Of a stretch of DNA of 64,000 nucleotides, positions 44,324 through 56,000 are shown one piece after another. This DNA comes from Puccinia triticina (Eukaryota > Basidiomycota > Pucciniomycetes > Pucciniales > Pucciniaceae), in contig NC_070558.1 of the NCBI RefSeq assembly GCF_026914185.1, positions 2,294,001 to 2,358,000 on the forward strand. Reading direction: 5' to 3'. The notes under the pieces are model-generated. The model was not told the origin of the DNA. It ran no database searches and worked only from the letters and a program-made list of their open reading frames with translations. The translations under genes and the position numbers were made by a program. The first letter of the stretch is position 1; each line of letters opens with the position of its first letter.

Positions 44324-44794
44324 TTAAAGCGAGTGACCAGCGGCCTCTCTAATTCGTGGTCTTAGACCCATGTTTGCGCAGCACATCCGATAATTTGCTC
44401 GGATGTTGTTGACCTGACCAAGGAAGTCGGCTTCGTCCGATTCGGGTGGGTTGTGAGTCGGGAAGACCTCTATGAGAGAGATTAAGTTTTGAATCTTTGT
44501 GTTGAGTTTTCCGCTGCTGTCCTGGGTGGCCTTCCAGATTTGGGCTTGTCCTAAGTAGTATGCCAACTCTTCCCATAACTTGATCCCTTCATTGTGCCCT
44601 AACTGGTAACCCTCCAACTTTCCAGCTTCTTTCCCATCTCTAACACCAAGTTGATAACCAGCTTCGAAAAACCTACGTGCCAGATTCAGCTTCAACAGAT
44701 CGACCAGACGTGTTGGTTTACTGGGTGTATATGGTTGGGACAAAAAAACAACTTACTGCTCCTCCAGGTGATTGAGTGAGTCGATTGAGTCCAT
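44324..44794 (-). CDS. LTO1: LTO1/ORAOV1-like protein, 2 exons
   Basis: Exons 44794-44757 and 44672-44324 (intron GTAAGT..GTAG), 387 nt, 128 aa. It starts MDSIDSLNHLEEQFFEAGY and continues with the deca-GX3 repeat typical of LTO1/ORAOV1 (GYQLGVRDGKEAGKLEGYQL then GHNEGIKLWEELAYYLGQA). In yeast and human the protein links the cytosolic Fe-S assembly machinery to the ribosome-recycling ATPase Rli1/ABCE1, with YAE1 as partner. Family members generally end in a targeting tryptophan; this model ends GHSL, so the tail may differ or a small last exon is missed. Convergent with APC10, 213 bases apart. Confidence 0.9.
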
Positions 44795-47700
44795 CGTTGT
44801 GAGTCTGTTTCCGGGGTGTGCGCCCCAGCCCTCCCGAGCTTAACAAAGCCTCTCGAACGGGGGTCCCGAAGGGACTCTTAACCCAAATTCGGCCGCGTGG
44901 CAGTGGCCTGAGCACTTTGTGAAATTGATTCTTCTTTTTTGGAATAAACAGCTTGTTAAACACAAACAACCACCTTTCATGAAATTCTGAGGAGAACAGT
45001 TTGTAGCCTTGCTTCTCAGGCATTGTTTCATACTTTTTGGAGGTGATTTGGCTTGAAATAAGCAGTCGCTTGTGATTGCTAGTCAGCCATGTCCCAGCAT
45101 TTTGCCCGGTAGAGATTTATGGTATTTATGGTTTTCAAAGTTGGAATTCATTAAAAACAGATAATTGCGTGGATATGATTTTTTTTTTTTTGGCAGCAGT
45201 TCCCCTATGGAAGCTCCAACCAAAAAAAGTCAAGTATCAACGCAATCATCTGTGTGAGGGCATAATCGCAGGGGAGACAATAATTTGGTCATAGCCAATC
45301 AATACACCCAAGCAGCCTTGGGATGTTTGGCTCTGCGGCAGCGTTGTCTCCTTTTATGCCTCCTGAAAAGGCGCTCAGCATGCCCGTGTCACCTCGCCTG
45401 CACACAATAAAGCAACTGTGGTTCCAGATTTTTTGCGCTTATCATTTTCCTTTTGCGCCTATTACTTTTCCACCTGCTCAATTAGCCAACTCGCACTTCC
45501 TTTGTTTCTGTTATGTAAAAAGTCTTAGCTGCTCCCAATCACCAAACGCGTTTCCTGAATAATCACCTCTTTTGTCCTACACCCTCAGCCGATCTGATCT
45601 TATACCTACCAAAATTGTCCAAACTCATGACACAGCCACTTTTCCACCTTCCAAAATAGTTAATCCTATTCCTTCATATGGCTCGGTCTCAGGTTCTTTG
45701 CCGGTGCTTTCCATCCGCCCATAATGAAGACTAGCTATATTTGTGTTCATGAACTAATTATGGCTCAGATTTTTTTTGTTGATCTCCTCAAACGACCGGG
45801 TACCATTTCTTTTCCCGGTCCCTTGATCCGTCGCATAAGTCAAAATGATCTTTAATGCTTTTCAATCTACCTTGGCTGCGCTTGTGACTGAACCTACATA
45901 TGCTTGCCATGTATCATAGCCTGCCGATGAACCCAGTAAATGAGTGCGATTCCACCCACTGAGATTTCAAGCAACCGGGTACTATTTCTTCTCCCGGTCC
46001 CTTGATCCGCCGCATAACTCAAAGTGATTTTTTTGGTGCTTTTCAATCTGTACTGAACTTGCATGTGCTTCGCCATGTACATCTGATAGCCTTGATTAAC
46101 CCAGTAAATGAGTGTGATTCCACCCACCAACAGTGCGAAGCGCTCCTCCCTGCTCTACTCCTTGTCCAAGGTTCGTTTATAAAGTCTCCAGCGCTGTTTT
46201 GATGAGGCATGCGCGGTAGTCATCCATGGGATTAAATCAATATTCTCGGATTGGTCATATTTATATGCAGAAGGCTTGTATGGCGTGGGCACTGCACCTC
46301 ACTACAGCTTTGCCATGGGTTCTGCTGCAGGAGGTTGAAAATGAACTCCGAATCACTCACAGTTGAGGGACAAATTCCCGCTGATTGATCCGTGCTGCCC
46401 AACAGCGTAGCCGGAAAAGGCCTGCAGCCGAATCGAGGTTAATTTGTACAGGGTGTTGTCTTACTCAATCAAGTTACCTTCAGCGGTCCTATTGTAAGCA
46501 TTTTAAGATTTCAAGGCTTGCAATAGCTATCAGGCACTTTGGTTGATGCCAGGATGCTTCTGAGTTCTTGCCAGGCCTTAGTGACAGCCGGATTGACGAC
46601 TTAGGCGGTACTGAAAAGATTATGCGGAGCAAGCAGAAAGCGCCTGGACAGACCGGCGAACAAAGGGAGGACTGCTGGTTGTTTGCAAATGCACAGGCCC
46701 ATGAAATGGTCGTCCTTCTCACATTGATCTAAGCAATTCTCTCAGTGCATGTCTGATTCACCCTCTGGTTTACTCAATTAAATTGCAGTCCATTCAAGAC
46801 ACTTGACCAGACACAACATTAAATAGTGCTACGTGACTTTGCTTGATATAATGACTTTACTTAGATTGAAGGTACTCGAACTAGGAACAACGGAGTGTAC
46901 CTATTCCCATGAGCATAAGAGTTTCCACACCCACAAAAGAATTCATTCTTAGAAAGAGAGGAGAAGAATCCTGGTGAGGCACAGATTCCTTTTGGCAGTG
47001 CTCACCGCGCAAACCCTCCTGATCAATTAGCATCACATGCAGATTTTAGATCTGCTGTTACACTTCTAGCCAGCATTAAATTACAACAGGTTGAATTAAT
47101 TTTTTTCCCTAGACTTGGGTGGAGTGAGAAAACTCAACAAGTTATCCTATACACCCTAGAGGAGAGATAAAACCTATAAACCAGAACTGTGGCTTAGGTT
47201 TCATCTGTGAATAGACAAACCTAAGGATGTATTTTGAGTAAGTTACATGTTGCAAGAAATACATGAGAAAAAGAAAGAAATGAGAAAAGTACCTTACGGC
47301 AAAGACAGCAAAGGAAAAAGGGACAAAGGATGCCCAAGAAGACAAAATAGAACAATGTGAGGAAAGAACTAAGAACAGGGAATCAGCTCGGACAATTGGG
47401 ATGAAGATTCAATGAGATCAGAGGGTTTTCAAATGAAGACCTACTGGAGTGAGATGTCCTGAAACTGGAGGACAATGGTCAGCGGATAGCCAAATAGAAG
47501 GGATAAACAACAGTGCAATGGAAAATGATGATTGGCGAAGTGTTGAATGGAAGTAAGAAATGAAGTTGCTAGAGAAAAGTGTTGGCGGAGTGTCAAAAGG
47601 AAGGGGAAAGCAAGAATGAATTGAGAAACACAGGAAGATCTCAATAAGACGTTGACAAATGATGAAGTCAAACGTGGAGGAACAATAGCACAAATGATGA

Positions 47701-48010
47701 TGATATGGTGAGTGCTATGAAAGGACAAATAGTAGAATGTCAGTTACCCAAGGGAAACTCTAGAGGATGATAAACAAGTGAGTTTATGTATCCAAAAGAA
47801 GAGGCTTGAGCGGAGATTTTGCAGTGAGAAGTTTTGAGGATCAAGTGCAAGCAATGACAACACCAGCATTGATTAGGTTGACAATGTCATCTAGAAACAA
47901 ACTGGAACATAGCGGGACATGGCACTAGAGGGAAGTCACTTAGATATCAACATAATCCTCTCCTTGACACAAGTACTAGAAGTTTAGTACCACTATGCAG
48001 AATTGATCAG
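44795..48010. other. 3.2 kb without a supported gene
   Basis: Upstream of LTO1 is its promoter region. Beyond 45030 I see only short chance frames. A tandem duplication at 45793-46135 is listed separately. A T12 run is at 45179-45191. Confidence 0.4.
45793..46135 (-). repeat. 178-bp tandem duplication with conserved short reading frame
   Basis: Two copies, from about 45793 and 45971, of a block running CCGGGTAC..CCCGGTCCCTTGATCC to AACCCAGTAAATGAGTG. On the reverse strand both encode VGGI(T/A)LIYWV followed by a similar HMQV..LKS stretch, joined into one 78-codon frame. I do not recognise a family. Shared reading frame in both copies hints at duplicated coding sequence, but no complete gene is visible. 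Confidence 0.45.
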
Positions 48011-48015
48011 TATTA

Positions 48016-48180
48016 ATTAGGGGGGTTCACAATAGGATAAAAATGCAATTTTAGAGTCAATTTTAGAGCCTTTATCAACATATTTTAAAAAATCTGGCAA
48101 GATGACTGGCTGTCTCCTGAAAATCAGAGCAACTTCTTCATTTTTTAAGAAATTGATCATGATTAATAAAGGCCTTAAAA
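48016..48180 (+). mobile_element. MITE fragment (TTCACAATAGGATAAAAAT end)
   Basis: Starts TAGGGGGGTTCACAATAGG and runs to GGCCTTAAAATAG. It matches the complete copy at 62113-62317 but lacks the right terminal repeat. Confidence 0.7.
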
Positions 48181-48249
48181 TAGCTCGACGCGCGGCAGCT
48201 GTGGTGCTGTGACCAAGCTGCCATTGCAAAACACCAAGACTTATATTTT

Positions 48250-49018
48250 TCAGGAGTTTGGGGGCAAGATTCTACACCAGCTAGGTTGCTGGGGAGATCC
48301 ATGCTAAGGATTTCAGTCTTTTCACTGGGTCCAGGAGTGCAAAATTGCAAACCAAGAAGTGCCAACATTACTTTACCCATCTTTTTGCCAAATGGGAGCC
48401 GCAAATATTCCAACAGAGTACCATACATTGTACCCAAAGGTCTTGAAGGACCTGTTATTGAGCTCAGATACAGGTCTGCATTGTGCAGACTCTTATCAAG
48501 TTGCAAGTTCTGATCTAGGATGAAATAACAGTGGCACATTGTACTTCAGTTGAAATGGTGGACCGTTCCTTAAGGCAGTAAAGGCACCTCTGGACCAACA
48601 ACTCATGCTTTGGTGGTGTACACTTCATATTTGAGGAAATTTTGAGCAAACATTGCTGGTAGTATGAGGTGGGCACTGGGGACATACTTGCACAAGGGTC
48701 TGCAAGTTTAATTGGATTGTAATATTGGTTGTGGCCCCAGGTCATGTGGTTCAGATTGTCAAAGAACATGCAGCTGGCCATGCATTATTTTAGCTCAGAA
48801 GAGGGAAAATTGGAGTCAACACAATTTGGACCCTGGCTACTCGTAATGGGATCAGTTGCCGTCATCACCAAGAATTTGGAACTTGTATCACTCAACAAGG
48901 TACAAGCATTCAGGAGTAATGTCCAGTCTGTGGTGCTCAATGCTTTTATCCAATTTGTGGATGGTGATCTGAGGCTGGGATTAGTACTGCTTGATGTTGG
49001 GAAGTCAAGAAAGGGCAT
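48250..49018 (-). pseudogene. unrecognised decayed coding sequence
   Basis: On the reverse strand, frames at 49018-48785 and 48781-48515 are the same frame separated by one stop (..FPSSELK, stop, CMASCMFFDNLNHMTWGHN..), and a further frame at 48539-48138 continues with DKSLHNADLYLSSITGPSRP. Together about 290 codons. I do not recognise a family. The stretch ends at the MITE fragment. It may be a remnant of a transposon gene or host gene. Confidence 0.3.
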
Positions 49019-49739
49019 GGTCTACTAAAGTTCCTGGCCAATTCTGACACCGCTGAGGGTTAATGCGGACTTGGTCAATGCACTCTGCCTAAACCTCTTC
49101 CCGGGGTTTTGTGTGTTGGATGGAATGTCAACTGTATGTCACATGGAATAGTTGCGGGCTTGGAAACATATTCCAGAATTTTCTCTCAGTCTTTCTTCTT
49201 AGCAAATGAACTCAGAACCAAGACCATCACCACCTCAACTGAACTATGATATCAACCTAAGGAAAAGTCAAGCTTATCAAGCAACCTGAAACAATTTCTT
49301 ATCTAGATAACTCAACTCCATCAAGCAGTGTCTATTAGTCGATTGTTTCCATAAAAAAATTCCTCAGAGAATAATTGTTCAGGGGGAGGAGGAAAAGTAT
49401 GTACTTGGTATTTGTTATGTTGTTTCAATTCATCAATCACCAACTCAATGTTTTTCTTTTATTCTTAATTATTCTCTCTAATTTCATTGCCATTCTCAAA
49501 AGTCTGTCAATAAACTTCAACTAGCAATTACTAGGTAAATTACACAGAATACTTGTTTATTTTTTTCTTCATGATGAATTCTTCTTTATTAACATTGTTT
49601 TTCTTTAGTTCTTTTACTACTACTGGTTTTCAATTGCTGCAATTATATATGATCTCTCTGAATTACATTGTGTCATGGTGTAAGCAATGGATGAAATTCA
49701 AAGTGACAAAAACAAAACAGTAGGCACAGATATCTTAGG
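49019..49739. other. AT-rich, no gene recognised
   Basis: Low-complexity AT-rich sequence between the decayed frames and a Helitron helicase remnant. No supported feature. Confidence 0.4.
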
Positions 49740-50238
49740 AAAACTTGTGTTGACTGGATTTCCTGCCCCTCTTCTACAATTGATGGGGGTTATGCTGGTG
49801 GTCTGCCGCCAAAACCCAACAATAGGGACAGGCCTGTGCAATGGGTCTCAACTTATGTTCACAGGGTTCAACCACATTTTTTAAAATTTCAGGTAATCAC
49901 AGGCCTGACTGCAGGGATTGAGATTGCTCTGCCCAAAGTTACTATCATCCATAAACCAGATGAGGTATTTGGCACCAAGTTTTTGCAATATCAGTTCCTG
50001 GTGGCTACGGCTTTTGTAATGACTTTCAATAAGGCTCAGGGTCAGAAACTGGGAGGTGATGGAGTATTCTTAAGGACAGTGTTTGCGCATGGCCAGTTAT
50101 ATGTTGCTTTATTGTGGGCAACAAACCTTGAAGGGTGAATGGTGGGCTTAGTTGAAGACAAAGGCAAATTGTGGTTATCCAGTTTAACCACAAATGTTGT
50201 TAATTTGGCAGTGTTCAAAGATGTAGTTGAGTAGAATA
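49740..50238 (+). pseudogene. Helitron helicase C-terminal remnant, copy 3
   Basis: Forward-strand remnant of the PIF1-like helicase: GTGLCNGSQLMFTG (about 49830), then after a frameshift near 49870 EIALPKVTIIHKPDEVFG, VMTFNKAQGQ, FAHGQLYVAL, a stop at 50137-50139, and a last stretch LVEDKGKLWLSSLTTNVVNL. At least one frameshift and one stop make it non-functional. Helitron ends could not be located. Confidence 0.8.
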
Positions 50239-50387
50239 ATTTAGTACATGATAATGGCCCTAGCATGGTAGATGTGTGGTGTGGGATATTTTTTTCATCT
50301 TTAGTTGTTTTTCCTGTATTTGTATTCTGGTTTTGTATGATTTTTGTGTGATATGTAGCTATATGCATGTGGGATGTTGTGTAGTAC

Positions 50388-50821
50388 CAACAATGGGAAG
50401 TTACTTTATCCGTAACTAAAATGGGAAGTTACTTTATCCGTAACTAAAAGCAACGGATAATGAAACTTAATTTTTGCTGTTATTGTTGCGCTAACGGCAA
50501 CAATGTTGCAGTTACGTGATTCTTTTATTTTTTCCTGATTTATTAGACCCGTTACGTTATCCCCCGCAGTTAAGGGGGATAATATGCGGATAACACGGGT
50601 TTTTTGCCCATTTTACAGTGTTTTTGCGCCAGATAATGCAGCTAGCACGTTACTGGCGTTATTTTTCGCGATATTGAGGGGGAAATTGCCATCCTTTACA
50701 ATATCCAAACGTGCGCAATCACATTTTACCAGATAGTGATAACGCGTTATCTGATAAAGGTGGGAAGTTACGTTACAAAAATCCCTCTGGATAACATAAC
50801 GTAAGTAACTTCCCATTGTTG
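50388..50821. mobile_element. 434-bp MITE (CAACAATGGGAAGTTACTT ends)
   Basis: Terminal inverted repeats CAACAATGGGAAGTTACTT at both ends. The left end has a short tandem duplication of TGGGAAGTTACTTTATCCG. Interior has GTTACGTTATC/GATAACG motifs. No clear target duplication, no coding capacity. Confidence 0.75.
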
Positions 50822-51156
50822 TGTGTACTTGAATAGCCCAGCTCACATTGTTCCTTGACAAGCAGGATTTTAATTACAATCAACTGCGTTTAACATCAGT
50901 TCTTTCTGAAAGTTGCACTCCTGCGGCCATTTAAGCTTATTTTTTTATCACTAATTTTAGCTGAGGGCATAAAATGCCCCAATGTGAACCAGGCTAATGA
51001 GTGTGGCATGGAAGTGGGCCGCGGCAGAGCTGCGAGTTCCCTAGTGCATGCATAAATGCGTAAATCATAAATTCATAAAAATTCTTTGGCTGGGAAAGCC
51101 AAAGATTACTTAAGCAGATTGGTGAGATCCCCTGCAAACAAAGTTTTATTAATTTA
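50822..51156. other. no gene recognised
   Basis: AT-rich flank between the MITE and the 3' end of Helitron 2. Nothing supported. Confidence 0.4.
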
Positions 51157-52560
51157 CTAGAGTGTAGGGGCGGCTAAGCCACCCTGTATAAACCCTTATG
51201 TAGGAAATCTGTAACAGTAAGATTTCTATAGCACTTATTTAAATACAAATTTTTTTCACAGAACATTGGTTACCTCTTCTTGATCTTTATCTGCCAACTG
51301 AACAACCAGTAAATTAGACACGTCACGTACACGCAAAAGGCCTACATACAATTGTCCGTGTGCAAAAACTTGATTTTTAAGAACTAAAGCTACACGCTTC
51401 ATGCTCTGTCCTTGGCATTTATTAATTCTCATTGCAAAGGCCAAACCCACAGGAAATTGATATCAATAAAACAATACTTTAAAATATGAATCAACCTTGT
51501 GCAAGAGCGTTATCTTAGGAATGGTTACCTCTTTATACTTGTGCGGCCCTGTCACGATACGGCCGCAGATAGTATTATTGGTTAGCCTTAGGACTACCAA
51601 CCTGGTGCCATTGCACAAGCCATCGGCAATACTCAAATTCCTAAGTAATACGACTGGAATGCCCACTTTCAGTTTCAAGAACAATCTCTCGAGGGGCCTT
51701 GGGTATTCCTTTGCCTTCTATTATGATTCCTACCTCTTGGAATGTTGGAGCATTGTATTGTCTAGGGTCATTTGAAGCATTTTCCACAGTCTTAAGAATC
51801 ATTGAAATGTATTTTCATCTTCTTATGATATTACCAGCCATGCAATACAATTTTGCATATGGATTGTGTTGGTACATGAAGTTCTGCAGCTTGACAATAA
51901 TCTTGATGTCAATGCCATCACGTGTAGAAATGCTTGCAAATGATCCAAGAGCGCATGTCTTCCGATGATTTGCCTCTTGAAGACCTCCATTGCCCACAAC
52001 AAAAATCTGAGAAAAATGAGCATCACTTGCTACTAATGGTTGAATTGGACCAATGTCGTGAGACAGTCCTCCTTGAATAGTGAACACAGGTGCTCTTGGG
52101 ACTTTGCCCGCTTGATTGCTAAGAGTGAAGCCAAGAGAAGTAAAGGATATCGAGTTGTTGTATGTCCTTATATATCTCTGGAAGTTTTTAGCATCTGAAG
52201 ATGAAGTGGATCACTGCTTTGGTTGAAGTTGCCAAAATCCAATGCTAGTGTGCGTACCTTTTGATTCACCGATCAGCAGATTCTTCAACAACTCCGGGTA
52301 TTTGGGACCAGGGGCAAAGGTGTCCAGTAATTTGACCTTTCCTTTCTGACAACATGTTGAAAAGGCTTGATTGTTGCCATTGACATCAACTATTGCCCGC
52401 TCTTCAGGCCAATGTAGTGCCTGAGAATAAATACACGCCATATCACAATCTCCCAGTAGGTGAGCTCCATCAGGCATACATCGAGCAAAAATTGATTGCT
52501 TGTTGTTTTCCTCCTCGCGCGAACAGGCAGGACCAATGTAAGACATTTAAAGTGAGGATT
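51157..52560 (-). mobile_element. Helitron 2 remnant with Rep N-terminal and helicase C-terminal parts
   Basis: Reverse strand, 5' to 3': Helitron-like N-terminal region (FSTCCQKGKVKL, about 52370; FTIQGGLSHDIGPIQPL, about 52080; FMYQHNPYAKLY, about 51880), then directly helicase C-terminal motifs (VGIPVVLLRNLSIADGLCNG, about 51660; INKCQGQS, about 51425; FAHGQLYVGL, about 51350). The Rep HUH core and helicase N-terminus are deleted and frames are broken. A 3' hairpin GGGTGGC-TTA-GCCGCCC (51184-51168) is followed by CTAG (51160-51157) and host T, a canonical Helitron end and nearly the same hairpin as Helitron 1. The 5' end was not found; it lies at or beyond 52560. Confidence 0.85.
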
Positions 52561-53008
52561 TGAGATTGAGGTCGTGGGATAAAGACTAAAATTTTGTTGT
52601 TGGTTTTAGTGGAAGTGGAACAATATTCGAGTATGTTGTGGATGCCTCACATGGCGAGGGGAGCTATCGTGAGTTGATGCCGCGTCCAATGCCCTATCCC
52701 CAGGCTGCATTAGGTAAAATCACTTTTAGTCACTGTGTCTCTGAAAGTCGAAGTCGGCGGGGCAAGGGCTGGGCTATATTCCACGTACATAGCCGTGGCT
52801 TAATGCAAAAGGAAATTATTCAAAAGACATTTAGGTGAGAATGAGGAGACAAAAGACATTTACTCACAGTGAGGGGGGTAACCAAAAGTGCAAGTGTATT
52901 GTCATTTTCCAGATCCGGTGAAACAGCGCCTTGGGCATTGTGGCGCCGGCAGTGGTGTTTGATGAAGAAAGCAATTCTTCGGGTCAGAAATGCAGTTCAA
53001 GGTAGTTA
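52561..53008. other. no gene recognised
   Basis: Possible 5' part of Helitron 2 and flank of the next foldback element. No supported gene. Confidence 0.35.
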
Positions 53009-53017
53009 AAAAGTAAA

Positions 53018-56000
53018 CGGGTTTACTTCGCGCACGGAGGGAAACTCGTTGCGCACGGGAATTTCCGTTGACTCAACGTCACGTGACGTCGGGCCCCCCT
53101 CCGTGCGCGCCACCAGCTCCCCTCAAAAAACTATCCGCACACGGGGGTGCCGTGCGGTGACAGGAGGCCGGGGTGAAGCACTCCGGCCATCCGGAGGAAA
53201 CAAAACCCTCGGTGACCGGCACAGACCGGTCATCGAGAGACTACATGCCTCTCGATGACCGGAATAGACCGGTCATCGGGAGGTACATCCCTCTCGATGA
53301 CCGGAATAGCCCGGTCATCGGGAGGTACATCCCTCTCGATGCCCAGACCGGTCATCGAGAGGACATATCCCCCTCGATGACCGGTACAGACCGGTCATCG
53401 GGAGGCTAAATCCCTCTCGATGCCCAGACCGGTCATCGAGAGGACATATCCCCCTCGATGACCGGAATAGACCGATCATCGGGAGGCCAAAATCCTCTCG
53501 ATGACCGGAATAGACCGGTCATCGGGAGGCTACATTCCTCTCGATGACCGGCATAGACCGGTCATCGGGAGGCTACATCACTCTCGATGACCGGCATAGA
53601 CCGGTCATCGGGAGGCTACATCCCTCCCAATGACCGGAGTAGACCGGTCATCGGGAGGCTACATCCCTCCCAATGACCGGAGTAGACCGGTCACCGAGAG
53701 GATACATCTCTCTCGATGACCGGCATTCCGGCCATCGAGAGAACACACCTCTCTCAATGACCGGCATTCCGGTCATCGAGAGAACACATCCCTCTCGATG
53801 ACAGGCATAGACCTGTCATCGAGAGGGATTTGTCCCCTCAATGACCGGTACAGACCGGTCATCGAGGGGGATGTGTCCTCTCAATGACCAGTCTATTCCG
53901 GTCATCCATCGGGAGGGATGTAACCTCCCGATGACCGGTCTATTCCGGTCATCGAGAGGGATGTAGCCTCTCGATGACCGGAATGCCGGTCATTGAGAGA
54001 GGTGTGTTCTCTCGATGGCCGGAATGCCGGTCATCGAGAGAGATGTATCCTCTCGGTCACCAGGAAAAAAAAGTAGTCAGTTGATGACAACTGACATAAC
54101 ACAGCTCTGGTTTCAGCTCCAAAGCTACTCCATCTGCTAGTTCAGGGCTGGCTGGCACACAGCTCAGTGCCCATTTTGGCACAGCTGAAGCCTCTAGCTT
54201 GCAATTTTCACAAGCTGCTCCTCAGCTTTGTCCCAGGCAAAGCTGCTGCTCAGCCTTGGCCCAGGCCCAGCTGCCCCTCAGTCTTGGCACAGGACAAGCC
54301 ACTGCTCAGCCTTTGCCTGAGCAAGAACGGGTGTTGATGAACACACACCCGTCCCCCGGAGGCAAGCCCTCGCCCACGCCCTTTGAAAAGGGCGTGTGGG
54401 ACCGCACACCCTTGATAAAGGGCGAAAGGGCATGCACACCCCTGTATGGGCGTGCGAGGGCGTGCACGCCCCCACATGGGCGTTCACAGGCGTGCACCAT
54501 GGCTCGTCGGGAGCTCCTCGGCGGGCAGATGCAAGTATACCTGCTCGCCGAGAGCCCCTCGGCGGGCAGTTACAGATACCACCTCGCCGAGAGCCTCTCG
54601 GAGAGCAGGTATACATGCACCTGCTCGCCGAGAGCCTTGCCTGCTCGCCGAGAAGGATAACTCTCGGCGAGCAGGTATACAAACACCTACCCGCCGAGCC
54701 TGCTCACCGAGAGCCCCTCGGCGGGCAGGTGCATGTATACCTGCTCGCGCAGAGAAATCCTCGGCGAGCAGGCATACAGATCCCACCTCGCCGAGAGCCT
54801 CTCGGCGAGCAGGTATACATACACCTGCCCACCGAGCCTGCTCACCGAGAGCCCCTCGGCGGGCAGGTGCATTTATACCTGCTCGCCGAGAGAAATCCTC
54901 GGCGAGCAGGCATACATATCCCACCTCGCCAAGAGCCTCTCGGCGAGCAGGTATACTTGCACCTGCCCGCGGAGAGGCTCTTGGTGAGCAGGCTCGGCGG
55001 GCAGGTGCATGTATACCTGCTCGCCGAGAGAAATCCTCGGCGAGCAGGCATACATATCCCCGCTCGCCGAGAGAAATCCTCGGCGAGCAGGCATACATAT
55101 CCCCGCTCGCCGAGAGCCTTGCCTGCTCGCCGAGAAGGATAACTCTCGGCGAGCAGGTATACAAACACCTGCCCGCCGAGCCTGCTCGCCAAGAGCCCCT
55201 CGGCGGGCAGGTTCAAGTATACCTTCTCGCCAAGAGCCCCTCGGCGGGCAGGTTCAACTATACCTGCTCGCCGAGAGGCTCTTGGCGAGGTGGGATATGT
55301 ATGCCTGCTTGCCGAGGATTTATCTCGGCGAGCAGGTATAAATGCACCTGCCCGCCGAGGGGCTCTCGGTGAGCAGGCTTGGTGGGCAGGTGTATGTATA
55401 CCTGCTCGCCGAGAGGAGGTGGGATCTGTATGCCTGCTCGCCGAGGATTTCTCTCGGCGAGCAGGTATAGATGCACCTGCCCGCCGAGGGGCTCTCGGTG
55501 AGCAGGCTCGGCGGGCAGGTGTTTGTATACCTGCTTGCCGAGAGTTATCCTTGTCGGTGAGCAGGGATACATACACCATACCCGCCGAGGGGCTCTCGGC
55601 GAGCAGGTATATGTACTTGCGCCTGCCCACCGAGGGGCTCTCGGCGAGCAGGCACGGTGCACGCTTGTGCACGCCTATGTGGGGGCGTGCACGCCCTTGA
55701 TAAAGGGTGCGCGGTCCCACACGCCCTGTTCAAAGGGCGTGGTCGTGGGCGTGCCCCCGGAGGACAGGTGTGCATTTATCAATGCCTGTTCTTGCTCAGG
55801 CAAAGGCTGAGCAGTGGCTTGTCCTGTGCCAAGACTGGAGGCAGCTGTGCCTGGGACAAAGCTGAGGATCAGCTCGTGAAAATTGCACTAGAGGCTGGAT
55901 AGCCAGCTGGAGCAGGTGTCATGTCAGTTGTCATCTAGTGACTACTGATTTTTCCTGGTGGGTGACCGGTCTACTCCGGTCATCGGGAGGGATGTAACCT

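Noticed and set aside
47418..47728. 95-codon reverse frame rich in S, F and L
   Set aside because: No domain, low complexity, no supporting context.
54199..55902. Many overlapping open frames up to 308 codons (ARREPLGEQ-like repeats) on both strands
   Set aside because: They follow the palindromic array in several frames at once; unit lengths are multiples of three and GC-rich, so stops are rare. No conserved domain; treated as repeat artefact.
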